Below are positions 7,683 through 17,700 of a DNA stretch of 64,000 bases, in pieces. The DNA comes from Acetobacterium paludosum. Its GTDB lineage: Bacteria > Bacillota > Clostridia > Eubacteriales > Eubacteriaceae. Each line of letters begins with the position of its first letter. Within the stretch, counting starts at the first letter, position 1. The stretch lies in assembly GCF_008086595.1 (NCBI RefSeq), contig NZ_RXYA01000009.1:106638-170637 (forward strand), given 5' to 3'. The position numbers and the translations under genes are program-made. The notes beneath the pieces were generated by a model. That model saw only the letters and a program-made list of their open reading frames with translations. It did not search any database and was not told where the DNA came from.

Positions 7683-8726
7683 TCAATTCCCCTGTTTTTG
7701 CCTGACCATATCAAAAGCCGTTTTCTTTAAAACGCAGTCCAGAGATTGCTCTTCTGTTATGATATTATTTACAATCAACCGCGAGGGGCATCCTCCGGGA
7801 CAGATGGAATAATAGGAGCAATCACGACAATTGTCAGACATGATCTTTGCCAATGTAATGACCTTCATTTTCCCATATTTTATATTTCCCATAAAATATT
7901 CATACTTATCGATTAGCGAGCCGCAAGGATAAACATCTCCGTCCGGTAGGATAACAAATGAACGCCCGCAGGCGGCATAGCAATAATCTTTAGCGCAGGA
8001 TGAGCACTTCAGCCGATTCTTTGCTGCTTCGATTTCACGTAGTTTAACCCACCTGCCGGAGAGCCTAAAGAGTTCCTCAGATTTTCTCTGCATCCCTTTT
8101 AATGCCGTTGTCAGTTGTAAAGGTGACGCTTTTTCGACCAGACCGCTTTTGGCATTTCCCGCTTCCCGGATGAGATCCAGACCGATTCCCGGAACATTGC
8201 CCAGATAGAATGCAAAGGTTACCAGGTTCGGCAATTCAGAAACATTCTGCTTCGTGACAACAGCATTGATATTTGCCCGGATGCCTGCTTGCCCCAACAG
8301 CTTGATACCATTGACCGCTGCGTTTGTCTTGCCCCGCAGCTTCTCGTTTATCGCCGGGGGGCCGTCCAGGCTCACACCAACAGCAATTTTCATCTTTTTA
8401 ATGCCGGTGGCAATCTCTGGAGTAATCAATGTGCCGTTTGTCTGCATTTGAAAAGCGACATCGTAGTCGTTCGATTTGGCATATTCAACCACTCGGCAAA
8501 TCAAATCAACATTCAGCAGTGGCTCCCCTCCGGCAAACTGGACTTTCATCGAACAATCGGCGAAATAATCCAACGCCGCTTTGGCGGTTTCAAAATCCAT
8601 ATCCGCCCTTTTTTCCCAGGCAGCGGCGTAACAGTATTTACAGTTGAGATTGCACCGGCTGGTCGTCCATAAGACGATCAGCACTTTTTCTTTCAAAATA
8701 GCTTTTGCCTTCGTTTTTTTCAGCAC
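7683..8726 (-). CDS. Radical SAM protein with SPASM domain, coupled to CobN-like gene
   Basis: A 347-residue radical-SAM enzyme. CNLNCKYC (about residues 26-33) is the CxxxCxxC ligand set for the SAM-binding 4Fe-4S cluster and FAGGEPLL the SAM-binding GGE motif. The C-terminal third carries a SPASM-type set of cysteines (CSSCAKDYCYAACG, VYPCGS, CRDCSYYSICPGGCPS and a late C) for auxiliary clusters. The start is a GTG at 8724-8726 that overlaps the CobN stop by seven bases, so the pair is translationally coupled. SPASM enzymes modify peptides, proteins or tetrapyrroles (heme d1 and alternative heme pathways use such enzymes). I see no precursor peptide nearby, so a tetrapyrrole or protein substrate is plausible but unproven. 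Confidence 0.87.
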   Translation of the reverse strand: MLKKTKAKAILKEKVLIVLWTTSRCNLNCKYCYAAAWEKRADMDFETAKAALDYFADCSMKVQFAGGEPLLNVDLICRVVEYAKSNDYDVAFQMQTNGTLITPEIATGIKKMKIAVGVSLDGPPAINEKLRGKTNAAVNGIKLLGQAGIRANINAVVTKQNVSELPNLVTFAFYLGNVPGIGLDLIREAGNAKSGLVEKASPLQLTTALKGMQRKSEELFRLSGRWVKLREIEAAKNRLKCSSCAKDYCYAACGRSFVILPDGDVYPCGSLIDKYEYFMGNIKYGKMKVITLAKIMSDNCRDCSYYSICPGGCPSRLIVNNIITEEQSLDCVLKKTAFDMVRQKQGN

Positions 8727-11700
8727 TCTTCTGCAACTCCTTCCATTTCAAGGTATAACTTTTTCAGTTGCTCCACCATTTCGTCATCGGCCTCCCACAT
8801 ATCCCGTTGCACGGCTTCCAGTAGGCGTTCAGTAATATTCTGAAGCGCCCAGGGATTAGCTGCCTTCAACCACTCTGAAAATTCCGGATCGAGGGCAAAT
8901 TTTTTCGCCAGTTCCTCGTAAAGCTGATCATCCATCACCTGGGCTGTCACGTCCCAGCCAAAAATATGATCCACAATCTGGGAAATATCGCCGGCGCCCT
9001 TGTAACCGTGCTCCTTCATGCCCGCGATCCATTTCGGATTGAAAACCCGGGATCTAAGTTCAAAGCGCGTTTCCTCGCTGACGGTTCGGGTTTTGATCCG
9101 CTCCGGATTGGAACTATCTCCAATCAGCCCGACCGGGTCTTCTCCCTTGAATGCGCGCACCGAGGCAATCATCCCGCCATGAAAAGAATAGAAATCATCA
9201 CTGTCGATCATTTCGAATTCCCGGGAATCCAGATTCATGACCGCCGCATCCATCACCGACAATCTTTTTTTGAACAACTCCGGCGCCTGTTTGCCATAGC
9301 TTTTCTGACTGTAAGCATAACCGCCCCAAGTCAGATAAATCTGGGCCAGATCATCCACGGTGTTCCATTGTTTCGTATCGATGATGTTGCAGACGCCGGC
9401 CCCATAGGCACCGGGTTTGCACCCGAATATCCGGTAACTGCTTTCCTCCCGGGCGCTGTCGTAATCGATACCTTTTTCCAGCAGTTCCTCGATGTCTTTT
9501 CGGACATGCTTCGCGACAAAGTTCATCTCTGTCGGTTCATCCAGATCGGCGACAGCCAGCACCGCCCGGTCCAGTAGATCAACGAGATTCGGGAAAGTAT
9601 CCCGGAACAGACCGCTGATGCGCGTCGTCACATCGATTCGCGGCCGGCCGAGCTCATCAAGCGGAATCACTTCCAGTTCCCTGACATAGGCATTCTGTTT
9701 CTGCCAAATGGGTCGGACTCCCAGCAGATAGAGGATCTCCGCTTCATCTTCGCCGCCGGTGCGCATGGTTGAGGTGCCGAAGACCACCATTCCCACATTC
9801 TCCGGATACTGTCCCTGCTCTTTTTGGTACTTTTCAAGCATGTCATCAGCCAGACGTTTGCCGGCTTCCCAGGCGGTTGGCGAAGGTACGGTCTGCGGGT
9901 CGATTGAATAGAAATTTCTGCCGGTCGGCAGAATATGCGCCATCCCCCGGCTTGGACTCCCAGTCGGTCCCGGTTTGATGAACTTACCGTCCAGACCGTC
10001 GGTGATCGCGGTCAGTTCATTCTGGCAGTCAGCAAGACGGGGAACCAGAAAGGTGCAGATATAAATTGCCACCTTTTGGATTTCTGAATCAACGCAGCCA
10101 AAAACCTGATTACAGACTGTATCAATCTGCTTTTTCGCAAAATCCGTTTTGGCTAAAACTTCGAGAAACGCGATGGATTTTGCATAAATATCTTCCAGCA
10201 CATCGGCATTTGTCTTTCCATTTTTGTTAAGTTTCCCCCGGTTGTCAAGCAGTTCATCCAGGTCATAACCATCGAATCTGGCGATGGAACGTCGCAGCGA
10301 CGGCGTTTCGCCATTGGGCAACTGGGTCATTGCCGACAACAGTTCGATCAACTTTGCACCCGTCGGTGCCGCTCCCAGCGTATGCAGTCCCGTTTTGATC
10401 TGCGTTTCTTTCAACTCACTCAGATAATCGTGCAGCTGCTCCAGAAATCCGTCGAAATCCGCAGGCTGAGCATCATCCCGATTGAGGTCCCGGTGCAGAT
10501 TTATCGCCAGCACCTTTTCCCAGATGATTTTTTGCAGATAACCGAGCTTGCCGGGATCCATCGCCTTGCATTTGTAATAGTCCTGAAGCTGGGTTTCCAG
10601 CGCCGCTGTTTCATCGTAGAGTTCCGCCCGCGCCATCACCGGTATCATATGGTCGATGATACAGCAGTTGCTGCGCCGTTTGGCCTGAGTTCCTTCGCCC
10701 GGGTTGTTGATGATATAAATATACAGGTGCGGCAGATCTGCGATAGCGATGCGCGGATAGCAGGACTCGGACAGTCCCAGTGCTTTTCCCGGCAGCCATT
10801 CCAGTGAGCCGTGCATGCCGACATGAATGATAGCATCGGCTTTGAACACCTGGCGAATCCATTCGTAATAGGCATAGTAATTGTGGGGCATCGGCAGATC
10901 CGGGCTGTGATAGACGCTTTCGGGATTAAGGGTGTTGCCCCGCGGCGGCTGCATGCCGATAAAAATATTCCCGTTGATGATTCCCGGCACAGCCAGCTGC
11001 TCCTGATGACAGAAAAATTCACCTGGCGGCTGATCCCAGAATTCGGTCATTTCATCGCGCACTTTTGGTGTCAACTTTTTAAACCAGGTCTCATAAGCAG
11101 ACTTTGAAATCGTATCAACCGCTTTTTTAACCATCTGCTCCGGCGCCGCCCATCTCAGATCGTTGGTCGTTTTCGACAGCAGTTCATCGATAATCGCCGT
11201 GCCGTTTTCGGGCATTGTCTCAAGATAATAGCCATTTTTCTTCAGCAGCTTCAGGATATTGGCAACGCTGTCTTTTGAATCCAGCCCGAAGGCGCTGCCG
11301 ATGGTGTCGTTGCGCGGCGGATAATTGTGAAACAAGATGGCTACCTTCTTGTCTTTGTTTTCCAGATGCTTTAGTTTCGCCCAGTTCTCGGCAATGTCGG
11401 CAATGTGTCGGATGCCGTCCCCATCCGGTTGATGAACGACAATCCTGGCGCCGGTCAATGGATCGCGGGTGCCTGAATCCGTAAATGCGCCAGCCAGCGT
11501 GATGATATTACCATCCATCTCCGGCAGGGCGGCGTTTGCAATCACATCCACCGGCGAAAGCCCCTGGGTCGAATCTTCCCAAAATTCTCTGTCTGTAAAG
11601 GCAACCATCGCTTTTAAAATCGGCACGCCAAAATCTGCTAAGACAGCATCAAGCGACTGATTTCTTACATTGCTTTTATAGCTCATCATCGAAGCGGAAA

Positions 11701-12463
11701 AACTCATCAGATTTACCATCACATCCACCACCGGTTTTCCGTCCATTTTAAAATAATGCGCCAGAATTTCTGCCAGTCCCATATTGCCGAGATCTTCTTC
11801 TCGACGTGTTTTGCGAAACACTGGGATGACATTCATCCCTCGGGTTTCAAATTCTCTGATGAAGGCGTCCACATATTTCGTATCGGCATTTGTCCAGTGC
11901 TCCCGGTGAAACCAGATGCCGACTGACAGCCTGCCCTTTTCGTATTTTTCTTTCAAATATTCTGCCAACGTCGGAAGCGTTTCAAAGTCGGGATGGTAGA
12001 TTCCTTCCCATGGCAGAGGTGCTGGCTCCTGATACACGCCGGAAATTTTGTCTGACCGATTCAGCAGATACAGTAGTGCCTGATGGTAGTTTTCGCAGCC
12101 GCTATACGTCAGATACCGGTTCAGCTGCAGGTAAGCTGTTTTGTCAACGGTCGAACACTCGGCTGAAACCAACGCATCGATCGGGTTGGTATAATGAACA
12201 TAGATCCTGACTGACGCCGGCATGGCGGCAACAATCCTGTCAAATCCGATGCTGTTGTTTTTTCCGCCATGCAGACAGATGATCAGGAAATCCGAATTTT
12301 GGGCAAATCCGATAAATTCATCGAGCTCCTCCGGATCATTGAATTCTTTATTTTTCCTAGCATAAACATCAATTTCATACGCTGTTCTGGTCAGTTTTAT
12401 CGCTTTGCTCAGAATCGCCAGCTCCGTTCCATTTGCACTGCAAAACGCCAATTTCATTGTCAT
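8720..12463 (-). CDS. cobN: CobN/ChlH-family chelatase large subunit, paralogue 1
   Basis: A 1247-residue member of the CobN/BchH family, the large tetrapyrrole-binding subunit of AAA+-driven metal chelatases. The frame extends to 12535, but the ATG at 12463 has GGAGG seven bases upstream and starts at MTMKLAFCSANG, matching the opening of paralogue 3. Hallmarks are FHNYPPRNDTIG and VGMHGSLEWLPGKALGLS (near residue 550), plus PTGRNFYSIDPQTVP and GSGAYG-like GCKPGAYGAGVCN in the C-terminal half. Length and motifs are full. In aerobes CobN inserts cobalt into hydrogenobyrinic acid diamide. In an anaerobe with cbi-type genes that substrate is not expected, so cobalt insertion into, or metal removal from, another tetrapyrrole is possible. 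It lies between an SBP gene and the radical-SAM gene. Confidence 0.88.
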   Translation of the reverse strand: MTMKLAFCSANGTELAILSKAIKLTRTAYEIDVYARKNKEFNDPEELDEFIGFAQNSDFLIICLHGGKNNSIGFDRIVAAMPASVRIYVHYTNPIDALVSAECSTVDKTAYLQLNRYLTYSGCENYHQALLYLLNRSDKISGVYQEPAPLPWEGIYHPDFETLPTLAEYLKEKYEKGRLSVGIWFHREHWTNADTKYVDAFIREFETRGMNVIPVFRKTRREEDLGNMGLAEILAHYFKMDGKPVVDVMVNLMSFSASMMSYKSNVRNQSLDAVLADFGVPILKAMVAFTDREFWEDSTQGLSPVDVIANAALPEMDGNIITLAGAFTDSGTRDPLTGARIVVHQPDGDGIRHIADIAENWAKLKHLENKDKKVAILFHNYPPRNDTIGSAFGLDSKDSVANILKLLKKNGYYLETMPENGTAIIDELLSKTTNDLRWAAPEQMVKKAVDTISKSAYETWFKKLTPKVRDEMTEFWDQPPGEFFCHQEQLAVPGIINGNIFIGMQPPRGNTLNPESVYHSPDLPMPHNYYAYYEWIRQVFKADAIIHVGMHGSLEWLPGKALGLSESCYPRIAIADLPHLYIYIINNPGEGTQAKRRSNCCIIDHMIPVMARAELYDETAALETQLQDYYKCKAMDPGKLGYLQKIIWEKVLAINLHRDLNRDDAQPADFDGFLEQLHDYLSELKETQIKTGLHTLGAAPTGAKLIELLSAMTQLPNGETPSLRRSIARFDGYDLDELLDNRGKLNKNGKTNADVLEDIYAKSIAFLEVLAKTDFAKKQIDTVCNQVFGCVDSEIQKVAIYICTFLVPRLADCQNELTAITDGLDGKFIKPGPTGSPSRGMAHILPTGRNFYSIDPQTVPSPTAWEAGKRLADDMLEKYQKEQGQYPENVGMVVFGTSTMRTGGEDEAEILYLLGVRPIWQKQNAYVRELEVIPLDELGRPRIDVTTRISGLFRDTFPNLVDLLDRAVLAVADLDEPTEMNFVAKHVRKDIEELLEKGIDYDSAREESSYRIFGCKPGAYGAGVCNIIDTKQWNTVDDLAQIYLTWGGYAYSQKSYGKQAPELFKKRLSVMDAAVMNLDSREFEMIDSDDFYSFHGGMIASVRAFKGEDPVGLIGDSSNPERIKTRTVSEETRFELRSRVFNPKWIAGMKEHGYKGAGDISQIVDHIFGWDVTAQVMDDQLYEELAKKFALDPEFSEWLKAANPWALQNITERLLEAVQRDMWEADDEMVEQLKKLYLEMEGVAEEC

Positions 12464-12536
12464 TATAATTCCTCCAATTTTTACACTATAAGGCGGACAG
12501 TTCATTAATAAGAAATTGAGGTAAAAAACAAACAAA

Positions 12537-12635
12537 GTACCGACAATTGTTACATCATGTTGTGTGCCTCAGAGCGGACATCTCGAAGAGTGTCCGAATC
12601 TGCAGCACCACAACAGATTAATAATTGGTCGGTAC
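12537..12635 (-). repeat. Nested palindromic element in the leader of the CobN-1 gene
   Basis: Outer arms GTACCGACAATTGTTA (12537-12552) and TAATAATTGGTCGGTAC (12619-12635), middle arms TGTTGTG (12558-12564) and CACAACA (12609-12615), and an inner stem CGGACA / TGTCCG with CTC-GAA-GAG at the tip (12575-12596). Together they fold into one long hairpin of about 99 bases. On the minus strand it is followed by a T-rich stretch before the CobN ribosome site. It matches no riboswitch I know. A mobile miniature element or a structured leader are the options. Confidence 0.6.
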
Positions 12636-12706
12636 GAGTTTAGCAACAACCTACTGAAAATACATTTTCACACTGTCCGCATACCCATTCGCAAACGCCT
12701 ATTTCA

Positions 12707-13834
12707 TTATTGAACCGGCACCTTGTACATATAGGTGATCTGGTGATCCTTGAATGCCTCCGGATGGACAATCGCCGCATAATCGGCGACAATATCGTCG
12801 AGCTTGTCAACCGACTGATACCAGTTCGCCTGAAAAGCCCAGACGTTTCCAGAAGTGACCGATGGCAATTCGGCAACAAGAGATGCGGAATCGAAAATTT
12901 CTCCGGTATTCTTAAATATCTTTTGCCCCATTGGTTCATAGAAAAAGATACTTGCCGTACTTCCCTTTGAGTAAAAGTCTTCAAAGGTAACGTAAGAGTT
13001 TCCCGGATCAGCCGTACCAAAATCTTTGTACACATAATCCGCTCCGACAATGGTGTAAATATCAGCTATGTATGATCCGCCGTTTCGCACTAATACCTGC
13101 CCGTTATAAATGTATCCCCCCACGACCGTGGGTTTATCCAAACCGGCCACCGCTTTTTTTATTTCATCAAGGTGTTTAGCCGCATTGTCAATCTGAGTAT
13201 TCGCTTCCTGCTCTTTTCCCAGGAAAGCCGCAAATAGTTTGGTATATTCCATTCTTCCCAAAACGGTTGTTTCCAAACCCGACGAGTCAACAATATAAGG
13301 TATTCCCAATTCATCAAGTTTTGGACCAACCGTATCATAGTCGGTATAAGAAATAAATGCCAGATCGACGCCGACACTCACCAAGGCTTCATAATCCAGG
13401 GCACTGTTTTTGCCCATAAATTTGATTTTTCCGGCCGCCATTCTGGTATCGATCTGTTCGATTTGACCTTTTCCCACATCGTAGGTCGATACCGCAGCCA
13501 CTTTGTCGAACACATCGTCTCCCAGCACCCGTAAATATGAACTGTGGGTCGTAGAGCCCAGAAATATTTTATCCGGGTTTCCATTGACCACCTGGGCATT
13601 ATCATAACCGGATGGTTTCTCTTTTCCTTCAGGAACAATCAGAGTCTGGCGGTCTTTTCCGTCAGTAACTAAGACAACCCCATTATCCAAATACTTGATA
13701 TTGAAATTCTTTGCATACTGTACCTCCAGCTCACCTTTATTTGAGCTGCCTGAACCCGATTGGCCGGCACATCCCGCCAATACAAACACAGCTGCCAATA
13801 CAATTGTCAATACTAAAATCACCTTTTTTTTCAT
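12707..13834 (-). CDS. Corrinoid/iron-type ABC transporter substrate-binding lipoprotein (BtuF/FhuD-like)
   Basis: A 375-residue lipoprotein with a signal sequence and lipobox LAGC (about residue 21), then a Gly/Ser linker and a BtuF/FhuD-type periplasmic-binding fold. The N-terminal extension (YAKNFNIKYLDNG ... LIVPEGKE) is shared with the SBP at 28932-30068. Features such as DKIFLGSTTHSSYLRVL, the VDLAFISYTDYDT core and a long middle helix (FAAFLGKEQEANTQIDNA) are typical of class III binding proteins for cobalamin, heme and siderophores. No permease or ATPase lies directly beside it, so it probably shares the BtuCD-like pair at 26.6-28.9 kb. It has a good AAGGAG site. Ligand unknown; a corrinoid or cobalt chelate is the best guess. 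Confidence 0.86.
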   Translation of the reverse strand: MKKKVILVLTIVLAAVFVLAGCAGQSGSGSSNKGELEVQYAKNFNIKYLDNGVVLVTDGKDRQTLIVPEGKEKPSGYDNAQVVNGNPDKIFLGSTTHSSYLRVLGDDVFDKVAAVSTYDVGKGQIEQIDTRMAAGKIKFMGKNSALDYEALVSVGVDLAFISYTDYDTVGPKLDELGIPYIVDSSGLETTVLGRMEYTKLFAAFLGKEQEANTQIDNAAKHLDEIKKAVAGLDKPTVVGGYIYNGQVLVRNGGSYIADIYTIVGADYVYKDFGTADPGNSYVTFEDFYSKGSTASIFFYEPMGQKIFKNTGEIFDSASLVAELPSVTSGNVWAFQANWYQSVDKLDDIVADYAAIVHPEAFKDHQITYMYKVPVQ

Positions 13835-13931
13835 TTTGTACTCCTTGTTTTTTTAATTTCTATGCTTAAGCATCACTCAACATTATAAAGTAGCAACCTA
13901 ACGCACTCTATTTCAAATTTTCAGCATCTTT

Positions 13932-14561
13932 CTACCATTCTCTGCCCAGCTGATACAGCATCGCATTGAGAATCGCGGCGACCACCGGGCTCCCCCCTTT
14001 TCTGCCATTTATCCGGATGATGGGACTGTCGATCTGATCCAGCGCTTTCTTCGACTGGGCAGCTCCAACAAAACCGATCGCCGCACCGATGATCAGATCC
14101 GGTTTGGCTTCGCCCGCTTTGACTTTTTCAATCAGGGTATAGAGCGCTGTCGGCGCGTTTCCGATTGCAAAAATGCCAACGGAATCATCTTTAATGGCTT
14201 TTTCGATTGCAACAGTCGAGCGCGTAACGCCTCTCTTTTTAGCTTCTTCTGCCACATCAGCATCATGGCTGTAGTTCACAATTTCAATTTGATGATCTGC
14301 CAACGCTTTTTTGTTGACGCCAACCTGAATCATCCGGGTATCGGCATAAATTTTCTTTCCCTGCTTGAGGGCGGCCATTCCACATTCATAGCCTCCATTC
14401 AAAAATTCCAGCAAATCGGCATATTCAAAATCGGCCGTGGAGTGAATGATCCGTTTAACAATCGGTGCAATTTCTTCCGGGAATGTCCGGTCTCCCAGTT
14501 CTTCAGTAATGATCGCAAAACTGCCTTCTTCGATTTCTCTCGGGTTATTGATAAATTCCAT
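13932..14561 (-). CDS. cbiC: Cobalt-precorrin-8 methylmutase
   Basis: A 209-residue CbiC/CobH protein, which moves a methyl group from C11 to C12 to form cobyrinate in B12 synthesis. The family-specific pattern is clear throughout: RIIHSTADFEYADLLEF with the catalytic-region histidine, YADTRMIQVGVNK, AIGNAPTALYTLIE, IGAAIGFVGAAQSK and RKGGSPVVAAILNAMLYQLG near the end. Length is normal. It sits inside the chelatase gene run between an SBP and a CobN paralogue, away from other ring-contraction genes. This ties the run to corrinoid synthesis of the cobalt-early (anaerobic) type. Confidence 0.93.
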   Translation of the reverse strand: MEFINNPREIEEGSFAIITEELGDRTFPEEIAPIVKRIIHSTADFEYADLLEFLNGGYECGMAALKQGKKIYADTRMIQVGVNKKALADHQIEIVNYSHDADVAEEAKKRGVTRSTVAIEKAIKDDSVGIFAIGNAPTALYTLIEKVKAGEAKPDLIIGAAIGFVGAAQSKKALDQIDSPIIRINGRKGGSPVVAAILNAMLYQLGREW

Positions 14562-14626
14562 TTCTTTTCTCTCTTTCTGTTATTTTTGTAGTCAATCACA
14601 AAACTTATAAACGTCGAACTGCTATT

Positions 14627-14711
14627 GCTTGGCGAGTAGTTTCCACAAACAATTCTGTAACGTGTAGGCGAACAGTGTAAGAGTTGTTTCGTGCGAAACT
14701 GATCGCAAAGC
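14627..14711 (-). repeat. Imperfect inverted repeat between cbiC and CobN-2
   Basis: Arms GCTTGGCGAGTAGTTTC (14627-14643) and GAAACTGATCGCAAAGC (14695-14711) pair at 14 of 17 positions and enclose a second weaker pairing (ACAAACAATTCT with AGAGTTGTTTCG). It fills most of the 170-base gap between two co-directional genes. Size and placement resemble the element at 239-371, but the sequences differ. Confidence 0.45.
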
Positions 14712-14732
14712 TCACGGTACTTTCGCAATTGC

Positions 14733-17700
14733 CTAAGTATTTTTGAACAAACAATCCAGTTCCTGGATCGACGCATTCCAGGCTGCCACGTCCTGGTGAC
14801 GGACAATTTCGATGGTTCCACCTTGATAGTCGCCTTCCGACTCCTCCATCATTACTTCCATGTCTCCTTCTAAATTGAGATAGCGATTCTGAAGTGTTTT
14901 CAACGCTTCTTCACTGGGTTCCCATTTGTTACGCTGATAAAGCTCCAGAAATCGCCTGGAAATTTCTTCAATAGCATAGACATTATTTTCTTTAAACCAG
15001 CGGACCATTTCCTCATCACCGAGATAGGTTTCAACGACTTGATCAATCGCTGTATCGGCAACATTCCGGGTTAAGCATTTCCATTCAAAAAGAGTTTGAA
15101 CTTTACGCATTAATTCCGAAGCTCCGATATAGCCCTTATTCTTAACGGAAGCATTCCATAATGGGTTAAAAAAAGTATGGGTCATAATCCGTTTTATCTC
15201 ATCTTCAGTTTTCGATATCACGACCTTTTTTTTATGATTAGAATTCCCGTGATATTGTTTCAATGCATCCTTTGTTAACTGATTTTTCACCATACCGATG
15301 CCGCCAAAAACTGAAGCGGAAAAACTGGATGAAAGGATATTGAAACGATTATCGTTGGATGTTTCGAAAGCGACATCCACTGTTCGAATATTTTCTACAA
15401 ATTCTTTCTTGAAATCAATTCCATTCAGGCCGTCGCCATAGGCATACCCAGAGAAAAGGGTAAAGATCTTCGCTAATTCTTCTTCCGATTCCCATGCGCT
15501 GGCCTTCAACGCCAGATCAACACCGGAACCGTAAGCCCCCGGTTTGGCTCCAAAAATCCGAATTGTTGAGCGTCGGAAGGCTTCGGATTTCGACATGTCA
15601 TCATTGACTCTAATCGCTTCAACCATTTTCAGGGTATTCTTCCGGACAAAATTTATTTCGTCCGCTTCATCTTGAGCCGCGGCCATTTGCACCGCCCGAT
15701 CCATCATCGCAATCAGACCCGGATAGGCATCCCGAAGCACCCCTGAAATTCGCACAACCACGTCGATCCTTGGCCGTTCCAGTTCTTCAGGGGGAATAAC
15801 TTCAACATCCATAACAATGCCTGAATCATTCCAAACCGGATGAACTCCCAGCAGTGACAAAATCTGAGAGAGCTGCTCTCCATTAGTCATGGATATATCC
15901 GTGGACGTCATATTAACGACAACCTTTTCAGGAATCTTTCCTTCTTCCTTCTGATAATATTCAATTAATTGCTTTGCCATCTCAGTTCCGACAGAATAGG
16001 ATTCTCGCGTCGGTATTTTTTGTGTGTCCATTAAATAAAAATTACGTCCTGTTGGCATAATGCGCTCCAAACCATCCCGCGGTGAACCGGCAAGTCCCGG
16101 TTCAATATAGTCACCATTGAGAGCCTTGATCAGATTTGCCATTTCATTTTCAACCGATAAAAGGCTTTGCTGTGTTTCTTTAATCTCGTTAATAAGAACC
16201 GCGCCTTCCATACCATATAGTGATTCGGAATTAAAATCTTCCGACTGGTTCTCGGCGAGAATTTGAGCGATCAGAGAAAGTACTTTTGAATTATAAGTAT
16301 ACTCATCTTTAAAGTCTTTTTTTAAGAAAGAGGCCGTTAAACTTGTTCCATCAATGGATTCTTTAATATAAGATACCTGATCCTTCATGTCCGGCGCCTC
16401 ACCAAAAATGTGCAGTGCCTGTTCAAAAGATTGGTTGATCGATTGGGTCAGCAGGTTTTTGAGTGCCGTTGCTCCCAAATTAAAATTTTCCGCTTTTTTA
16501 ATGATTTTCAAATACTCCGGTATTAAATCGATTTCTTTTTCAATATCCTTTTTTAAAACATCAACCTGGTTGCTCTGTGAAGCCACGGCTTCCAAATAGG
16601 TTCCCAACATTTTTATCAGCTGAACCCGTTGGTAATCTGTACTGATACAGCTAGGCAGATAATCCAGTATTGTAGCGTAATTTCTTCTTTTTGCACCCAT
16701 TCCTTCAACACCGATACCAGCATTGTAGCAATAAAAATTGGACAGATTGCCGATAACCACATCCGGCCAACAGTATTGAGACAAGGCATTTACTTTTCCG
16801 GGCAAATGTTCGAGGCTCCCTCCGGTTCCGACATGAACCACTGCCTGAGCATTAATGATCGCGTCAATATAACGATAGGTTGCCAGATATTGGTGAGATG
16901 GCGGACAGGTCGGATCATGAAGAATCTTGCAGACTTCGCCGGTACATTTGGGTCCATAACAACCCCGCTTTGGCTGCAGCATCACCCAGATATTGCCGAA
17001 TTTCAGACCCGTTATAATGATTTGGTTTTTGTAAACCATCCCTTCCCCCGGCGGAACTCCCCATGTCTTTTCCATTTGATCTCTAAGCACCGGATCGAGT
17101 TTATCGTAGAATTGATTGTAACCTCCGTCTCCTTCTAAAGGCATGCGGTAGATATCCCCGCCAGCCTTAACAATGTTTTCCACCGTGGTCCAACGAAAAT
17201 CCTGATAGGCTTTTTTGTCCAGCATCTTTTTTTTAAGTGCCGCGCCGTCCTCAGGCCGGTTCAGCACCGAATAGCCTGCATTTTCAAGATTCTTCAAGAT
17301 TTTGGCAACGCTTTCAAAGACAGCCAAACCCACTCCTGTTCCCAGCGTTGCCTCAACACCTGCGCAAGGTGAACAATTCAGCATTAGGACAATTTTTTTG
17401 TTTTCACTCAGGGTTTCTCTCAGCTTCAGTCTCTTTTTAATTCTTGCTGCCAGTCGATTAATTCGTTCTGGAATTGGTTCAGCTTTAACCATATCCCCAG
17501 GATCACTTCTGGCCCCAATCACGATGGGTTCAATCATTCCCAGTCTCTCATTGTTAGTGAACGACCATGACATTTCAGTGGAAAGCCCCGCCGTATTCTC
17601 AAGCCATTGGGCTTCATTCTGAAGGCGACTGATCATTGGTTTGAAAACTGGAATATTCATTATTTTAAAGGTTTCTACACTTTGACTGAATAGATCACCA

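Noticed and set aside
8966..9577. 203-codon plus-strand frame inside CobN-1, and similar long frames opposite other large genes (for example 24733-25557)
   Set aside because: They lie opposite long conserved coding regions, have no ribosome site or family features and read as low-complexity mirror translations.
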